Shown in pieces: positions 26,089-38,929 of a stretch of 64,000 nucleotides of DNA (position 1 is its first letter; each line of letters starts with the position of its first letter). The translations under genes were made by a program, and so were the position numbers. Source of the DNA: Chrysomallon squamiferum (Eukaryota > Mollusca > Gastropoda > Neomphalida > Peltospiridae); contig CM022673.1 of NCBI GenBank assembly GCA_012295275.1, positions 26,610,761-26,674,760 of the forward strand, written 5' to 3'. The notes under the pieces were generated by a model. That model ran no database searches. It was not told the origin of the DNA and saw only the letters and a program-made list of their open reading frames with translations.

Positions 26089-26697
26089 GCTTTAAGTTTA
26101 TGAAAGTAGACACTTTGAGATGTAAACTAAAGAAAATATCTACATATGACATTATAAATAGGGCCTATATATATATATCTATAGATATAGATATAGATAT
26201 ATATATAAATATATATATAGATATAGATATAGATATAGATATATATATATATATATATATATAGATATATAAGTAATGAAAGTAGACACTTTGAGATGTA
26301 AACTAAAGAAAATATCTACATATGACATTTTATATATATATATATATATATAGCTATATAAGTTAATGAAAGTAGATAGTTTGAGATTCATACTATAGAA
26401 AATATCTACATATGACATTATAAATAGGGCCTATATATATATATATATATATATATAAATTATATAAATATATAAGTTAATGAAAGTAGATACTTTGAGA
26501 TACATACTGTAGAAAATATCTACATATGGCATTATAAATAGGGCCTATATATAGATATATAAGTTGATGAAAGTAGATACTTTGAGAAGCATACCATAGA
26601 AAATATCTATATATATATATAGATATACATGTTAATTAAAGCAGTTACTTTGCAATGTATACTACACGCATAGTATACATCTGCACACATTTATTCA
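26089..26697 (+). repeat. 75-110 bp repeat array with embedded TA microsatellites
   Basis: Copies start near 26096, 26271, 26361, 26473, 26560 and 26628. Each reads TTAATGAAAGTAGATACTTT, then GAAAATATCTACATATGACA and TTATAAATAGGGCCTATA, with a TA or ATAG microsatellite of variable length at the junction. Three of the copies keep the GGGCCTATA end. The minus-strand 79-codon frame is an artefact. Confidence 0.9.
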
Positions 26698-28040
26698 TTG
26701 TCCACTTCATTAAGAGAGGTGTCGAATGAAACTCAATACTGTTACAATCGAATTCAGTTTCATTCAAGGACCAAGACAATCCTTCTTGTGGTTAAAATAG
26801 TTAGTGTGTGTGTATTTTTATATGTTGTGACAAGCTTCATTAAACAAACAAAACAAAAAAGTGGGTCAGACATGTACCATCTCAGATATTTTACTCTTTT
26901 GTTTGGAGCTGAGTTTAAGTCACGATATTAAAACTGGTGGACAAAAATAGGAGAAAAATGCTCATGGTCCAGACCCTTAGTCTTGCCGGGTCGTTCTTTC
27001 AAAATGACTTCAGTTTCACGTTTAGTCAAATTCTCACATGATTCCAGAAGGCTTACCATGTAAGTAAACTTCGTTATAACAATTTTTGTTTCCACTGAGG
27101 TTCGGCTAATTGTATTCTCATTGGTTAAGTACATGACTGTACGCATCTGCAGCTAATACCTTTTTCAGATCATTTATGGTTTGTACATCAAAACTGAAAG
27201 TTTGTGAATGCAGTATGTGTTGTTTATGTTTTATAGCTATGTCTGTTTAGTTAAACCTAAAAGAACCCATCCCCTCCCCAAACAAAAACATTTAAAAAAA
27301 ACAGAAAAAAAAACAAACAACCCAAACATTTCCATTGAATAACACTTTTACTCTCCTTTTTAAAAAGTATTTTGTGCACCAAATTTTAAATGTAATTTAA
27401 TTCAGTATTTTATTGTTACTCTTGTTACTGTTATTATTTTGAGAATTGAAAACAATACGAGTTGATTCTTTATTTTTATTATTAATTCAAGAAAAACATT
27501 ATTTCAGTGAACTCCTACTTCAATTTGTTTGATAAACATCTCTTGTTTTTCTTCTACACAAGCCTGTTATTACTGTTATCATCAATTTTTATTTAATTTT
27601 AATTTGAATAAATTTAACAAAATATATTTTTTTAAAAAATAAATAAATAAAAGAAAGTTCAATCAGTTATATTACATGTGTGGATAAATAAATTACGGTT
27701 TAATTTATTTTTCCCGAAAATTTCAGACGTTTTATTCTGTGATCAATTTGTCTCTCTTATTTCGGCCACATTCTGACGTTATCATAGTCAACAGTGTCAT
27801 AACCTTCTCACTCACAGTTATGGCCCCTTAGTGAAGATAAATGGACAGGATGATAACATTTAGAGCTCAGTGATCAAGTTGTTCTGATCCACAGTATCAT
27901 GGGTTTGTGTAAAATACAAAATAAACGATAAAGCTTTGCTTTTATAACTGAGTAATATGATTTTATTGTTGCCTTGTCCCAGAGTCTTGTAATTAAAACA
28001 TCAAAACTGCTCACTAATATTCTCAACAGGAACATCATAA
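26698..28040. other. Mixed-complexity intergenic DNA
   Basis: Two denser blocks (26930-27140 and 27715-27960) alternate with AT-rich sequence. No gene, RNA or repeat family was recognised. The small frames present lack splice context. Confidence 0.45.
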
Positions 28041-28044
28041 CACG

Positions 28045-28350
28045 AAGCTAAAGGCAATGAGCCATGATATAAAAATTTGACAACATTATTTGCAATGTAA
28101 TTTCATAAGAATACACCACATATCTGTTGGCTAAGACAGTGGTTTAGACTGGGTTTGAATTTATTCATAATCCTCAGTTGATCCTACAATTTTTTTTTAT
28201 TACAAAATGAAGCTATAGGAGCTGGACTGTGATATGAAAATTCAACAACATCATTTGGAATGTAATTTCATTAAGAATAGATCATATATCAATAGGCTTA
28301 AAGAATAGATTAGTGAAACTTTAGGTTTTTTTCATGACCTTCAGTTGATC
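28045..28350 (+). repeat. Tandem duplication, about 140-bp unit
   Basis: 28045-28183 and 28210-28350 share an ordered set of blocks: AAGCTA, GATATRAAAATT, CAACAW(C/T)ATTTGSAATGTA, ATTTCATWAAGAATA and a shared end CAGTTGATC. Both copies diverged substantially after duplication. Confidence 0.85.
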
Positions 28351-28921
28351 AGACAGAAGTAATGTGTAGTTTCAGATGAACAAATGTTGCTTGGGGGAAA
28401 GTGAGGTTTTTCTTGTTTGGTGAATATGGGGATGTGATGTTATCTGTTTCTGCATTAAAACTAAAATTAAGTACTATCAGAAGTACTGTGAAAGACTATC
28501 GTACACAGAAATTAAATTATTTACTAGAACTAAGTGTTCTGAGTTACCGCAGAATCTCTCGTGTATCATATCACATTTTCATCAGTGTCTGGGTTTCATC
28601 TCCTGCTATCCTAGTTCCTGCTTTTCTTGTTATGTGGCTAAACCAGTTTTGACAGTGAAGATGGCATGAAGCTATTAAAAATATATGTTTTAATTTATAA
28701 ATGAAAACTACATCATTTATAATTTATAAATTAAACTGACGGTGTAAAGTAAATTCTTAAAATATTTTTTATTTGGTTAAAAAATATTTATAAAAAGAAG
28801 AAAATAACAGGTTTTGTGATAACTGTTCTTTAATGAATACTTTTATTAATTTTTTTTTTTCCTTGAGAGGTTGCTTTTCCTGTTTGCATTATTGTATTTC
28901 AATAATGTTATTTTTTTATTT

Positions 28922-28958
<37 letters not shown>

Positions 28959-29272
28959 CTTGCAATTACAAGAAACATTCTGAAACTGGTTGACAAGATT
29001 AATGTTACTTTCTTTCCTCACAACTGTCATCAAAAGAAAATGATTTCTTTAACCGGAGAGAAAAAAAAAAAAAGGATGTGGATAAAATAATGTGAGTGTA
29101 ACTGTGTGCTTGTTTCAATTCTTCCCTGCTTCCCTGGAGGCTTTTTTCAAAACTTAGCTAGCCCAGGAAGAAACATTAAAGCTTTTTCATATAATCTTTA
29201 AAACATCTTTCTAAGATTGATCAAATTTAATTTCACAAAAGTGTAAATTTGATGTTTCTTGGATTGATCAAG

Positions 29273-29368
29273 GTCAGACAGACTTTAACAGTCGTTGAAA
29301 TGGATGACATTGAATGCAGACTTGTTGTGGTTTCAGGGAATTCATTGCGAGTGCAAAAACCTGAAAAG
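29273..29368 (+). CDS. Candidate isolated coding exon, unrecognised
   Basis: An open stretch of 32 codons lies between an acceptor-like ATCAAG and a donor GAAAAG|GTAATG. It encodes VRQTLTVVEMDDIECRLVVV followed by SGNSLRVQKPEK. Codon use looks more protein-like than the surrounding DNA and the length is a multiple of three. The acceptor has a poor pyrimidine tract, no partner exon was found, and I recognise no family. It may be chance or an eroded pseudogene. Confidence 0.15.
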
Positions 29369-29499
29369 GTAATGCTATTGTTTCTTAGGTATTCAGTGCA
29401 ATTTCCCCAAAACTGTGGCTTTGTTTATATACCAGTTCTTGTGGATAACTGTTATCAGAATTTACAAGAACTGTATAATTTCTAATAATGTTTTTTTTT

Positions 29500-32370
29500 T
29501 TTTAAAAAGACGATCTGTTTATAAATATTTCAATATTTTTGAAATATTTTTTTTATTAGTATGAACAGGTGCTGTTTAAGATTCAGAGATATCATTAGAA
29601 TTCGAAAGAATCATTATAATAATTTCCGACTGAGTGGTTGTGTTTCCTTGTTGTGTTTTAAAACTGTACAGTTTTATTAATTCTTATTCCTCTATCTGAT
29701 CAATTTTGATTTGCCTTGTGACAAGTTTTACAACTTTATTTAAACTCCACCCAGAGCCAATGGTTGTTAACAGTGCCATAAAGATTGTAGCAGATAATTA
29801 TTCTTTTATTTTAGATTTGAAAATTGTTTTTCAAATGTTTTTTATTATTATTATCATTTTTTTTTTTTTTTTTACTGTTCAGACTTGGAAACACCCTGTG
29901 AAATAATCATTGTTTTTATTAAAAAAAAGTTTCAGTAAACATTTTTTTTTAACTGCAGAGGGTTATGTAAAATGAGACATTGTAAAATAATTAAAACTGT
30001 GATCTTTTGTTGTTAAAACACTTTGAAGATACTAACATTAGCTGATTCTGAAAACGTACGTGTGAAGTTTAGACAAAGGTTCTTAGCAAACAACATGCAT
30101 AAAATCAATACAGAATAATGGAAGCTTGAATGCTGTTTGCTCTCATCTGCACAGATTGAAATATTTTACATAATATTTTATATCCTTGTTTTATCAAAAC
30201 ATCACAAGTTAATTTGCCTATTTGAAGTCAACATCTTTTAAAGGCTTTTGTGAATCTTGTTTAGTAAAATCAAATAGGAGGCAGCTATTTAAATAATGAC
30301 TTGTTTTACTCACTTCAGTTCTGAATGCATTAGTTTTTCCATTTAGTGGGAGGTTTTTATTTTTTTTTCCAATTTATTTATTATAACTAAAATTGACAAT
30401 ATTTTCATCAGTGGCTGATGTTAGTCACAAACATTCACAGTCCCAGTTACCTTCTTACATGGTCTTTGTTACAGAATTTTAATAGTTTATTTGATTTGTT
30501 TGAAATTTAGAGCTTACACAGTGTGAGTCCTGTTTTAAATGTGTAATCATGTGATAAAAATGAAAGTCCACATTAAAATTTTTTAAATGCAGAACCGCAT
30601 CCTTCATTAAGGCATGATTTTATTTAACTTTCATGAATTAAATTGTTACTGTGATCCTTTTTGGGATCATATTTTAAAAATCAGCAGATAGTTCTTTTTT
30701 CATTGAATCTTCATATACTTTCATATAATATGATAATTTGAATCATTTTGAACAAATTTTCCCAAGCTTGCTTCTTTCATTTTGGTTTTGTGACATTTCA
30801 TAAAAAAAAAATTCTCTGGAGTTAATAAATTAATCATATAATTGTATGTGACATGTATAAACTTAAATAGATATACTAATGACCCTCAGTTTCATGGACC
30901 TTGGTTTTATAAGCTTGAAAAATAACTTACTGCCATGTCCCACTTGAAATTATTCCTCTAGATACTTCCACGATATTCTGAGTCTACTTATAGGATCATG
31001 ACAACCCCATGTCTACCAACTTCCCATCAAGTAAGAGTAAATTTTACCCTAACCATTCTAACCCAACACACTTCATATAACCTACATTTTCAACTATACA
31101 TTTTTTTTTTTTTGTGTACACTGTGTGACATTTTGTTTACACTGCTTTTATGTCTTTATGTTGTCCTTACATTATTGTACTAGTCTATAATATAGGTCTT
31201 ATGCATACTAAAGTTTGTTTACTTTTACCAGACTTTTGCATTTTTCTGGATCAGTGCTCCCTTCTATTAGACCCTGAAATCAAGTGTCGACAGTTTATAA
31301 ATATTTACTTATTTATATATGTTTATTTAAATTAACAGAGACGGTCAGTTTTTTAAAAAAATTTACATTCAACTAACATAAAGATTAAATTACCCGACTG
31401 ATATTTGGAGACTGACATTATTAACAAACTGTTGTTGTTTTAATAATGTTCATTATGTCTCTCTGTGATAAATATGTAATACGATGTCTGTGGAAATAAA
31501 ACTCTACCAGTATCTACATACATCAGTCACTGACACCCCCAGGGGAAAACAGTGAAGCAAGATCACCAATGCTAATTGTGCAATGAAAACCATATTAAGA
31601 TACAGAACGATTCTGATGAATATGCAGTATTTTCCAAGGAGGTGTATCATCTTCTGGTTTCTGTGGGGTTTTTTAAAAATTATTTTTGACACGAACAATT
31701 ATTTATATTCGTGTATTTGTTGAACTTGATACTGTAGCTGTTCGAAGCAGTTCCCAGTTAACAAATGATTTATGCTGTTTTATAAATTATACATCGTTTG
31801 TTTGAGAAGTATAGAATTAAATCTGAAGACAAAACTGCAGAAAAGTAATGTTGAGATATTCTTCATAAATTGAAAAATAAAAAAAAAAATAATAATAATA
31901 AAAAATAAATTATGTTAATTAAGAATTACATGTGAATGATGAAAGTTTAAATGTAACAAGTTCTAGAACAGTGTCACAGAATTGTAATATACCTGTAATA
32001 ATTTTATTTATTTATTTTTTCTGTTTACTGAGGAATGGCTTTCATGAAAGGAACCGTGTAAAAATTTCTTAACAAAAATCTTTTAAAAACATAGAATCTT
32101 TTTTTTTTTTAAATTTATTTTAAAAGTAAATTTTGAAAGAGTTCTGAAAAAAAATGATTTAATTTTAACAGGGGAACAGTACTTATGTCTAACAGTTACA
32201 TACCTTATCAATCATTGCAAGAATTAAACACACAACCGGGCAGTCACTTAATATTGAAAATACAATCTCCAGCAGATAGATTATGGGATTAAGAAATATA
32301 TATGGATCATTAATCAGTCAGTGCTTTTTACTGATTTTGATTGAAAAACCACACGTAAATACAATTATTC
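29500..32370. other. AT-rich gene desert
   Basis: No gene was recognised. A stretch at 30880-31280 is unusually C-rich on the plus strand for this window (runs such as ACCCTAACCATTCTAACCCA), but no coding or telomeric array is present. Another block near 31500-31660 is of ordinary complexity. Confidence 0.5.
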
Positions 32371-32690
32371 TAAGCACCTTTGACGAGGATAATGTGATGG
32401 AAAACATCTCTGCTGTCGGATATTCGATGTATGGAAAATGTAGTGTTAATCTACAGTAATCTACAGCATTAGTGTTTGAAGCTTTTCGAGTGTTGTGATT
32501 GACTTGTTACTGTCAGAGGAGATCGCTTAAAGACATGATAAGATGAACGTTGTGCCAGATACGATTACACATTGTTCAGTCTCAGGATTTGATGCTGTCT
32601 GAAAGATCACCACGTAATTATTGCCCGCAGTCAAGAAAGCTTGGAATAGAATATTCTGCCTCAGACTCGTAGATGGTTGTTTTCCAGTAT
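32371..32690. other. High-complexity island
   Basis: Balanced block with scattered CpGs ending just before a poly-A tract (32715-32775). No frame of note. Candidate regulatory element. Confidence 0.35.
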
Positions 32691-32714
32691 TAATATCAGT
32701 GTCTTATAGAACAG

Positions 32715-32741
32715 GGGAAAAAAAAAAAAAAAAAAAAAAAA

Positions 32742-32777
<36 letters not shown>
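32715..32777. repeat. Poly-A tract
   Basis: About 60 bases of A interrupted by single T residues. It could be a retroposed tail on a plus-strand insertion or a homopolymer expansion; no target-site duplication was identified. Confidence 0.9.
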
Positions 32778-32999
32778 AAAAAGATTGAAAAAGAAGAAAT
32801 GATGACATTTATCATTTATTCACCAGTATCAATTATTTAATAATGCGTTGAAAGGTTATGATGTACGAGATTTGACTGTTATTATCCCAGTGATATTTAT
32901 ATTTGTTAAAAGGCTGTGGTATTTGGCAAAATGTACCAGAATATGAATACAGACTTATGTGAGTTAAATGACAAAATACTGCGGTGTTTGAAGTTTTTA

Positions 33000-34022
33000 A
33001 ACTGATTTTTGCTGGCAAGGCCTCTAAATCTCAGAGCCTACTTTAAAAGGTTATCAATATGCACAAAATACAGGAATGATTTATTAGTATGACTTTGCTG
33101 AACAAAATATTAAATGTGTCACAGTTTTCAATAGACTGACTAGTAATTATCTTGATCTGCCATAAATTAAGAGAATCTGTACTGTACTACATTACACCAA
33201 AATCTTGTAATGGAAATCTTTTTTTTTTTTAAAATGATATTTAATAAAAAAAAAATAAACTATAGTTATAAGCATCATAGATAATATGAAGAAATTTGTT
33301 GTGGGACTAAAAGGACAATACTTTTTTTTTATAGCAATTAGTTAGTTGATTATAGACCTTCCCATAGACAGGAAAAAATATCCCATAGACACTGAAGTGT
33401 GAGATAGACTAATGGTGGCAGGGTGAAGAATTGACTGTAGCGACCAACTGATCACAAATTGTACCCAGAAATAAAACTTTTGCATACATGATAGTAAATG
33501 CAGGTGTTACTCAACCCTAGATCAAATGTCAAGTATTATCTATCTGTAATAATTAAAATGATGATGATGATTATAGTGATGATTATAATTATATGTGTCA
33601 CACATTGTTGAACCAACTGCAGTTGCCTTTATTAGGTAGACAAAAAAAAAAAATAACCTGACAGATTTTCAAATGAAGTTACAGCTTGTACAGCTGGAAT
33701 GGAATACATTAATGAGCTTGGAATAAATGTAAACAAAATAATAGTTATTACAACAAACGTTTGAGAAAAATAATAACAACATTCAGAAGACAGATGTTTG
33801 CTTGGAAACAAAACATCCATTTTGTTATTTAATATCCTAAATCAATTGGTTTCTTTCCAGGCCCTTCGAGATTTTCATTTTCTCTACAGGACTGTAGTAT
33901 AATAATAATAAAAATTAATAAAGAAACAGAGGCAATATGTTTTCTTCATTAACTGTCTGCTGCTAAATTAATGTTACATTTGTTGAAAAAAATAATAAAT
34001 TCCTCCTATCATAATGACTTTC

Positions 34023-34092
<70 letters not shown>

Positions 34093-35090
34093 GCTGTATT
34101 TTGTATAAAATGTGTGTGTATGTGCACTATATTTTTATACAAATGTTCTGTGATCACTTCCTTGTTATGTTTGTTACATCATGATTTTAATATCATGTTT
34201 CACCTATCGCCATTAAGTCTTTATGACTTTACATGTTTTTGACAGAGCATGTACAAACAGATCTTTAAATAAACATTTAGTTTGTAACATAAGATTGTTT
34301 TTTTCAATAGGAAAACGACTTGTGACATTAACATTATCTCTAAATCTATGCTACTTATGACTTTATTAGTGGACTAATGTAGGTATGTTCTCATTTCTTC
34401 TTAATGATCTGGTTAAGCCAGTCTTAAAGTAATAGTTTCAGTGATTTACTCTTCATTAATGATATAATTACACTGATTAGGTAAATGATATACACTGCTT
34501 GTCCTGTGTTTATTAACCTTGTTTGTTGGTAATAAACTGTAAGCACCTCTTATTGATGTTTTCTGTAAGAAGTTTATTGCAGAAATGGTGACTTAGTAAT
34601 TGACTGATGATTAGCTGAAGAATATAACTGGTTTTGTTATCATTAGGTGTTTTTGTGTGTGTGTGTGTGTTCCTTCATCTTTGTTAATTTATAATTAACT
34701 AACTAGCTGGTATTTATTGTTTATTTATTTTTGTTAATGATCCACTTGAAAAGTGTCACTAGGTGGTTTATTGAATCTATTGCCAGGCTGTTATTAATTA
34801 TAAGTTTCTTCTTAGATTTTTAATATAGAATTTTAGAAATTATTGTTATTATTATTATTATTATTTTATTTTATATTTATATTCCAATGAAAACTCATCT
34901 AGGATGTTTAAATAGTTTATATCAAATTGTTGTTGTTTTTTTTAAATAATTTTAAAACAGAATTAATTTTAATAGTTCTGAACTGAAGCGTTTACTAAAC
35001 TAGACCACTATTAATTTTGATATAAAAAAAAAAAAAAAAAAAAAAAAAACAATTAATGAAAGAAAAAATGTGCATATCCATTTAAAAGAA
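33000..35090. other. AT-rich gene desert with (CT)n
   Basis: No gene seen. A CT microsatellite lies at 34028-34073, and a partial CTCF-like CACTAGGTGG at 34757-34766 lacks the GC that should follow. Confidence 0.5.
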
Positions 35091-35720
35091 TTAAATTTCC
35101 CCTGAAGCTCGTCTGTAAGTGACTTGTAGAACCTCTCTCGGTATGAATAATAATGTGTTAGCAGTCTGTATGAGAAGACTGTGAACAATGATGTTCACCG
35201 TGTCTTTTATTGTATTGTATTTTCTCATGTTCAGCGATCCTCATAAAAAGACACCCAATACATTGATACAAATAATCTGCTTTCCTGTTCAGGCAGTGAA
35301 GAATCAATATCACAGATTGCATTTATTTATGGAAACTGATATTTACTTGTTAATGATATTTTTACAAAATACCGTCACATCGTTGTCTGTTATTCTTCTT
35401 AATTATCTCCGGTCCAGCGAAGATTTTCCAGCCCGAGTGTTACATTTTAGCGGGCACCTGAATAGAGGTTTGAGCAGATTTTTACACTCGGGGAGACAAT
35501 GAGTTCAGTCCCAGAGCCAGGCATGCCAGGAATTTTCTACTTCCATTGTTCTATTCAGAGCAGGCTTAACTGATCTGTAATCAGAAAGTTTGCTTCTTCA
35601 AACAGCAGATTGGGTGAGAGTTTCAACAGCCAACAGCAAACCATGCCTCAAGTGTTTCGTGCTTGATTGGTTTTCAAATGCTCCTGCCTTCCTGTCATAA
35701 CATTATCAGCAGAGTCGAAT
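35091..35720. other. High-complexity island
   Basis: Several hundred bases of balanced composition with CpGs near 35385-35510. A 104-codon frame at 35188-35502 shows no domain and no splice context. The string GAGTTCAGTCCC (35501-35512) resembles a tRNA B-box, but no convincing A-box accompanies it. Candidate conserved non-coding element. Confidence 0.35.
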
Positions 35721-36599
35721 CATATTTATATTAACATTGGTTAATTGGATAACACAATAACCTTTGTTTAGCTTTGAGTTTTGTGTTCAGATAAAGGCTG
35801 GGAAAACTTTTTTTTTTTATCTGGGGTTTAAACAAAGTGTTCCGTTGAGCTTAACTTTAATAATGAGTCTTCGTGTGTGTTATTTGCTTTTATTATTGAA
35901 ATGCTTCCTAAGTTCAACATTTAATTACTCTCATGTCATTTATTTTTTCACTGTTGATCTGGGGTTTTTTGTGGGGGTTTTTCAGTACAATAAAGTTTTG
36001 ATTATGATTTAAATATTTAATGGGTTATGGAATCAATATTTTTTTTATTTTATTATCTTTTGAATTGTTTACACATGTCACTAAGTTTGACATGACTGTC
36101 AAAAGTGATGGTGTGTGCTGTCCTGACAATAGAATAATCTTTGTGACAGTTGTTACCTGTAGCTGATGTAGTGATAGCTATTAATTTAGTTTCATGTTTT
36201 GTTAACACAGAATAAAACTAATAAAGATAAGGATAAATAACGAATAGTAATAAATGAATATTTGACACATGTTTTAATTTTACAAATTCAGTCACATAAA
36301 TAGTTTAATGATTATTTTACTTGAAATCAGTTATTAAGTTGTGTTATATATTTCATTTCACTGTAGAATATTAAATTACACAATTTTTTATTTATTATTA
36401 ATCAGACGCTTCATAGATCGTATAATAATATCAGAAACTGCAAAAACTTTTAAAACTAAATCTTTCTTTCTTTGTTTGTGTTTTTTAATAATCTCTTCTT
36501 TGTTAAACAGACCTCATTTTTTTCCTTTAAATTAAACGTAAAATAATTCTTTAAAAAAAATAAATAATAACCACATTTTAAGAAGAAACAAACTGAGTT

Positions 36600-36890
36600 C
36601 TAAAAGTCAGCCCAAAGTGAGGACACTGTGTCTGGTGACCACTGGCGTCTGCTCATGATGTCTGTTGGCTGAGCTGAACATCATATTTACACAGGACTGT
36701 AAATCCTGCCTGAATGGTTTTAAACATTTGTCATTGTTTTCAACACCTTCTGCCAGTTAGCAGCAAACATTGTTGCCCCTTCCACAAGCCACTTCAAATA
36801 TTGGATCAAACTGAGTGTTGCCCCAGAGGAAGATGTTCCCAAGATGCATGTTGACACTGCAGCAAAGCATCATGGGTAAATAATATGGTG
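36600..36890. other. High-complexity island
   Basis: Balanced sequence between AT-rich flanks, without microsatellites and with stop codons in all frames. Candidate conserved non-coding element. Confidence 0.35.
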
Positions 36891-37442
36891 GAAATATTTT
36901 CTAGACTGGTATTTCGTTTTTCTAACTGGTAACCATGGATGTGTTTATTAATTTTGTTTGTTTTTTTATAAAACAAAATTATTAATATGGATATCTTGTA
37001 GAAGAAGTTGTAAGTAGACTGTTATTCATGTATTGTTAACTAGTTCATACTTTAATAAAGCAGGGGCTAAATGCAGTTTAAAATCTTTTTTTCTTTATGT
37101 CAGACATAACTGTTTGTATATAAGTGTAGTACAGGAGTGAAACATTCTTTTTATTGAGTATAAAGTAATATATATATAGAATTTTATGCTTTTGAATAAT
37201 TGTATGAAGGAAAAATGACACCAGTGAAGTGTTATGATATGAGATATGTGGCCATTAAAAGCTGTGAGTGAAGCCAGTGCACATTCTACACACATTCCAT
37301 TTTGTAAAACAGGTGACACCTACCTGATTGTTTGAGTGACAAATTACAAACATTTATGTAGAGGAATTAAACAAGTTTCTTTTTCAAATAAGAGAATAAA
37401 TAAAAGGCTAGAAAAAAAAAAAAAAAAAAATTAAAATATATA

Positions 37443-37690
37443 TATATATATTAACTTGTACATTAAAACAACAAAAAAATACATTAACTTGTACAATTAA
37501 ATAGAACAAAAATATATTAATTTGCATTTAAATGGAACCTGAATAAATTAACTTGTATATAAAAATGCTATAAAAAATATATTAACTTGAATATTTAAAT
37601 GCTACAAAATTACATTAACTTGTACATGCAGATACTACAAAAAATATTAACTTAGACTGGTGTGCTTCATAGGACAAAATTACAGTAAAA
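37443..37690 (+). repeat. Degenerate tandem array, about 40-bp unit
   Basis: Six or seven copies of a unit containing ATATTAACTTGTACATTAAA and then a CTACAAAA-like end follow one another; copies near 37448, 37482, 37513, 37547, 37577, 37611 and 37645 are recognisable. Confidence 0.85.
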
Positions 37691-37949
37691 TATAAAAATA
37701 AAAAAATATATATATATATATGTATTATTTTAAAACTTACAGTTGCTTATTTAACATCTGAACAATTATTATTATCACCTTTTCATTGAATGACAGAAAC
37801 ATGGCTGTTATCTAAACATTTTTCTCATTATTTTTCTACACTGCGTCTTCTTCTTATTTTTATTTTTATTATTTTTTAATGGTTTTTTTTGTAAAACAAA
37901 AAGCATGCACAAAAGAAACATTGACCAAAAAAAAAAAAAAAAGCCTGAA

Positions 37950-38115
37950 TAATCTGAACTACAACGCTGTTAGACAATGCAATAGCTTTGCCCTTTGATG
38001 CTCCAAAGTCTTCACATAAATCTCACACACAGGATTCAGTGGCACTCTCAGATAAGCCATTACCTCCTGGCTTGTAGCAGGAATCCAGCAATTAATCTCC
38101 AGCTCTAAGTGTAAT
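37950..38115. other. High-complexity island
   Basis: About 160 bases of balanced sequence between poly-A and CTT/T runs, with stops in all frames. Candidate conserved non-coding element. Confidence 0.35.
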
Positions 38116-38538
38116 TTTTTTTCTTCTTCTTCTTCTTCTTCTGTTTTTTTTTTTTTTGATTACACATTCAGTTTCTACACCATGGAAGTTTTTCTTTCTC
38201 ACTTTTTTATTTTTTTAATTTAGTTTCGACTGGATCCATCGTTAATACTTTTTTTTTTTTTTTAAATGTGTTTTTGGATGGTTTTTGTTTTTTTCAAACA
38301 CATTAAAAATAATGATTATCAGTGAATAGATGTAAATGCCTTAATAATTGTTTCGTTTCAATTACATAGTCTGATACGAGTAATTTTGTATGAAGTAATT
38401 CATTCTGAAGCAGACTGGGTGGGGGGGGTTAGCCGGTAGAAAGTATTTTATCAGTTTATCAGTTTTGTTTTTTAATTTGTATTAGCAGCATAGAAGAATG
38501 ATCAAAAAAATGTAATTAGGATCCCATCACAAATCTAA

Positions 38539-38558
38539 TTAATTGGATAGCCAATTAA
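38539..38558. promoter_or_regulatory. Palindromic paired homeodomain site
   Basis: TTAATTGG and CCAATTAA form a perfect 8-bp inverted repeat around ATAG. Both halves contain the homeodomain core TAATT. Further ATTA cores follow to 38581. A regulatory role is inferred from motif form only. Confidence 0.3.
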
Positions 38559-38637
38559 AATTATTACTAATGTGATTAATTTAGTATAGTTTTGTATTTA
38601 GCTTCAGTTAAAAAAAAGATAATAATAAAAATTTGTA

Positions 38638-38664
38638 TATATATATATATATAATTATGTGTGT

Positions 38665-38715
<51 letters not shown>

Positions 38716-38785
38716 TGTTTCTGTGCATGTGTGTGTGTGTGTGTGTATGTGTGTGTATGCATGTATCTATCTATGTATGTATATC
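38638..38785. repeat. (TG)n / (TATG)n microsatellite
   Basis: TA repeats, then about 100 bases of TG repeats with TATG interruptions, then GTAT repeats. Confidence 0.95.
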
Positions 38786-38877
38786 ATTTATGATTAAAAA
38801 TCTTATTAATATAACCTAAATTAAATTTTGTTATTTTGTTAATTACCTCCAGGGGTGAAAAAAAAAGATACTCATAA

Positions 38878-38913
<36 letters not shown>

Positions 38914-38929
38914 ATTTATGCCTATGCTC

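Noticed and set aside
30990-31100. Telomere-like CCCTAA strings
   Set aside because: Only isolated CCCTAACC/CTAACCC occurrences, not a TTAGGG/CCCTAA array.
32715-32777. Poly-A tract as proof of a processed pseudogene or LINE end
   Set aside because: No recognisable retroposed coding sequence or target-site duplication next to it; homopolymers are common throughout the window.
34757-34766. CACTAGGTGG as a second CTCF-type site
   Set aside because: The following GC of the core (GGC) is TT here and the leading base also mismatches, so it is only a partial match. A similar partial match with one core mismatch at about 499-511 in a CCDC93 intron was also not called.
35450-35515. Possible second tRNA-derived SINE with GAGTTCAGTCCC
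   Set aside because: Only the B-box-like string is convincing; the proposed A-box (TAGCGGGCACC) could be chance and no second copy was seen.
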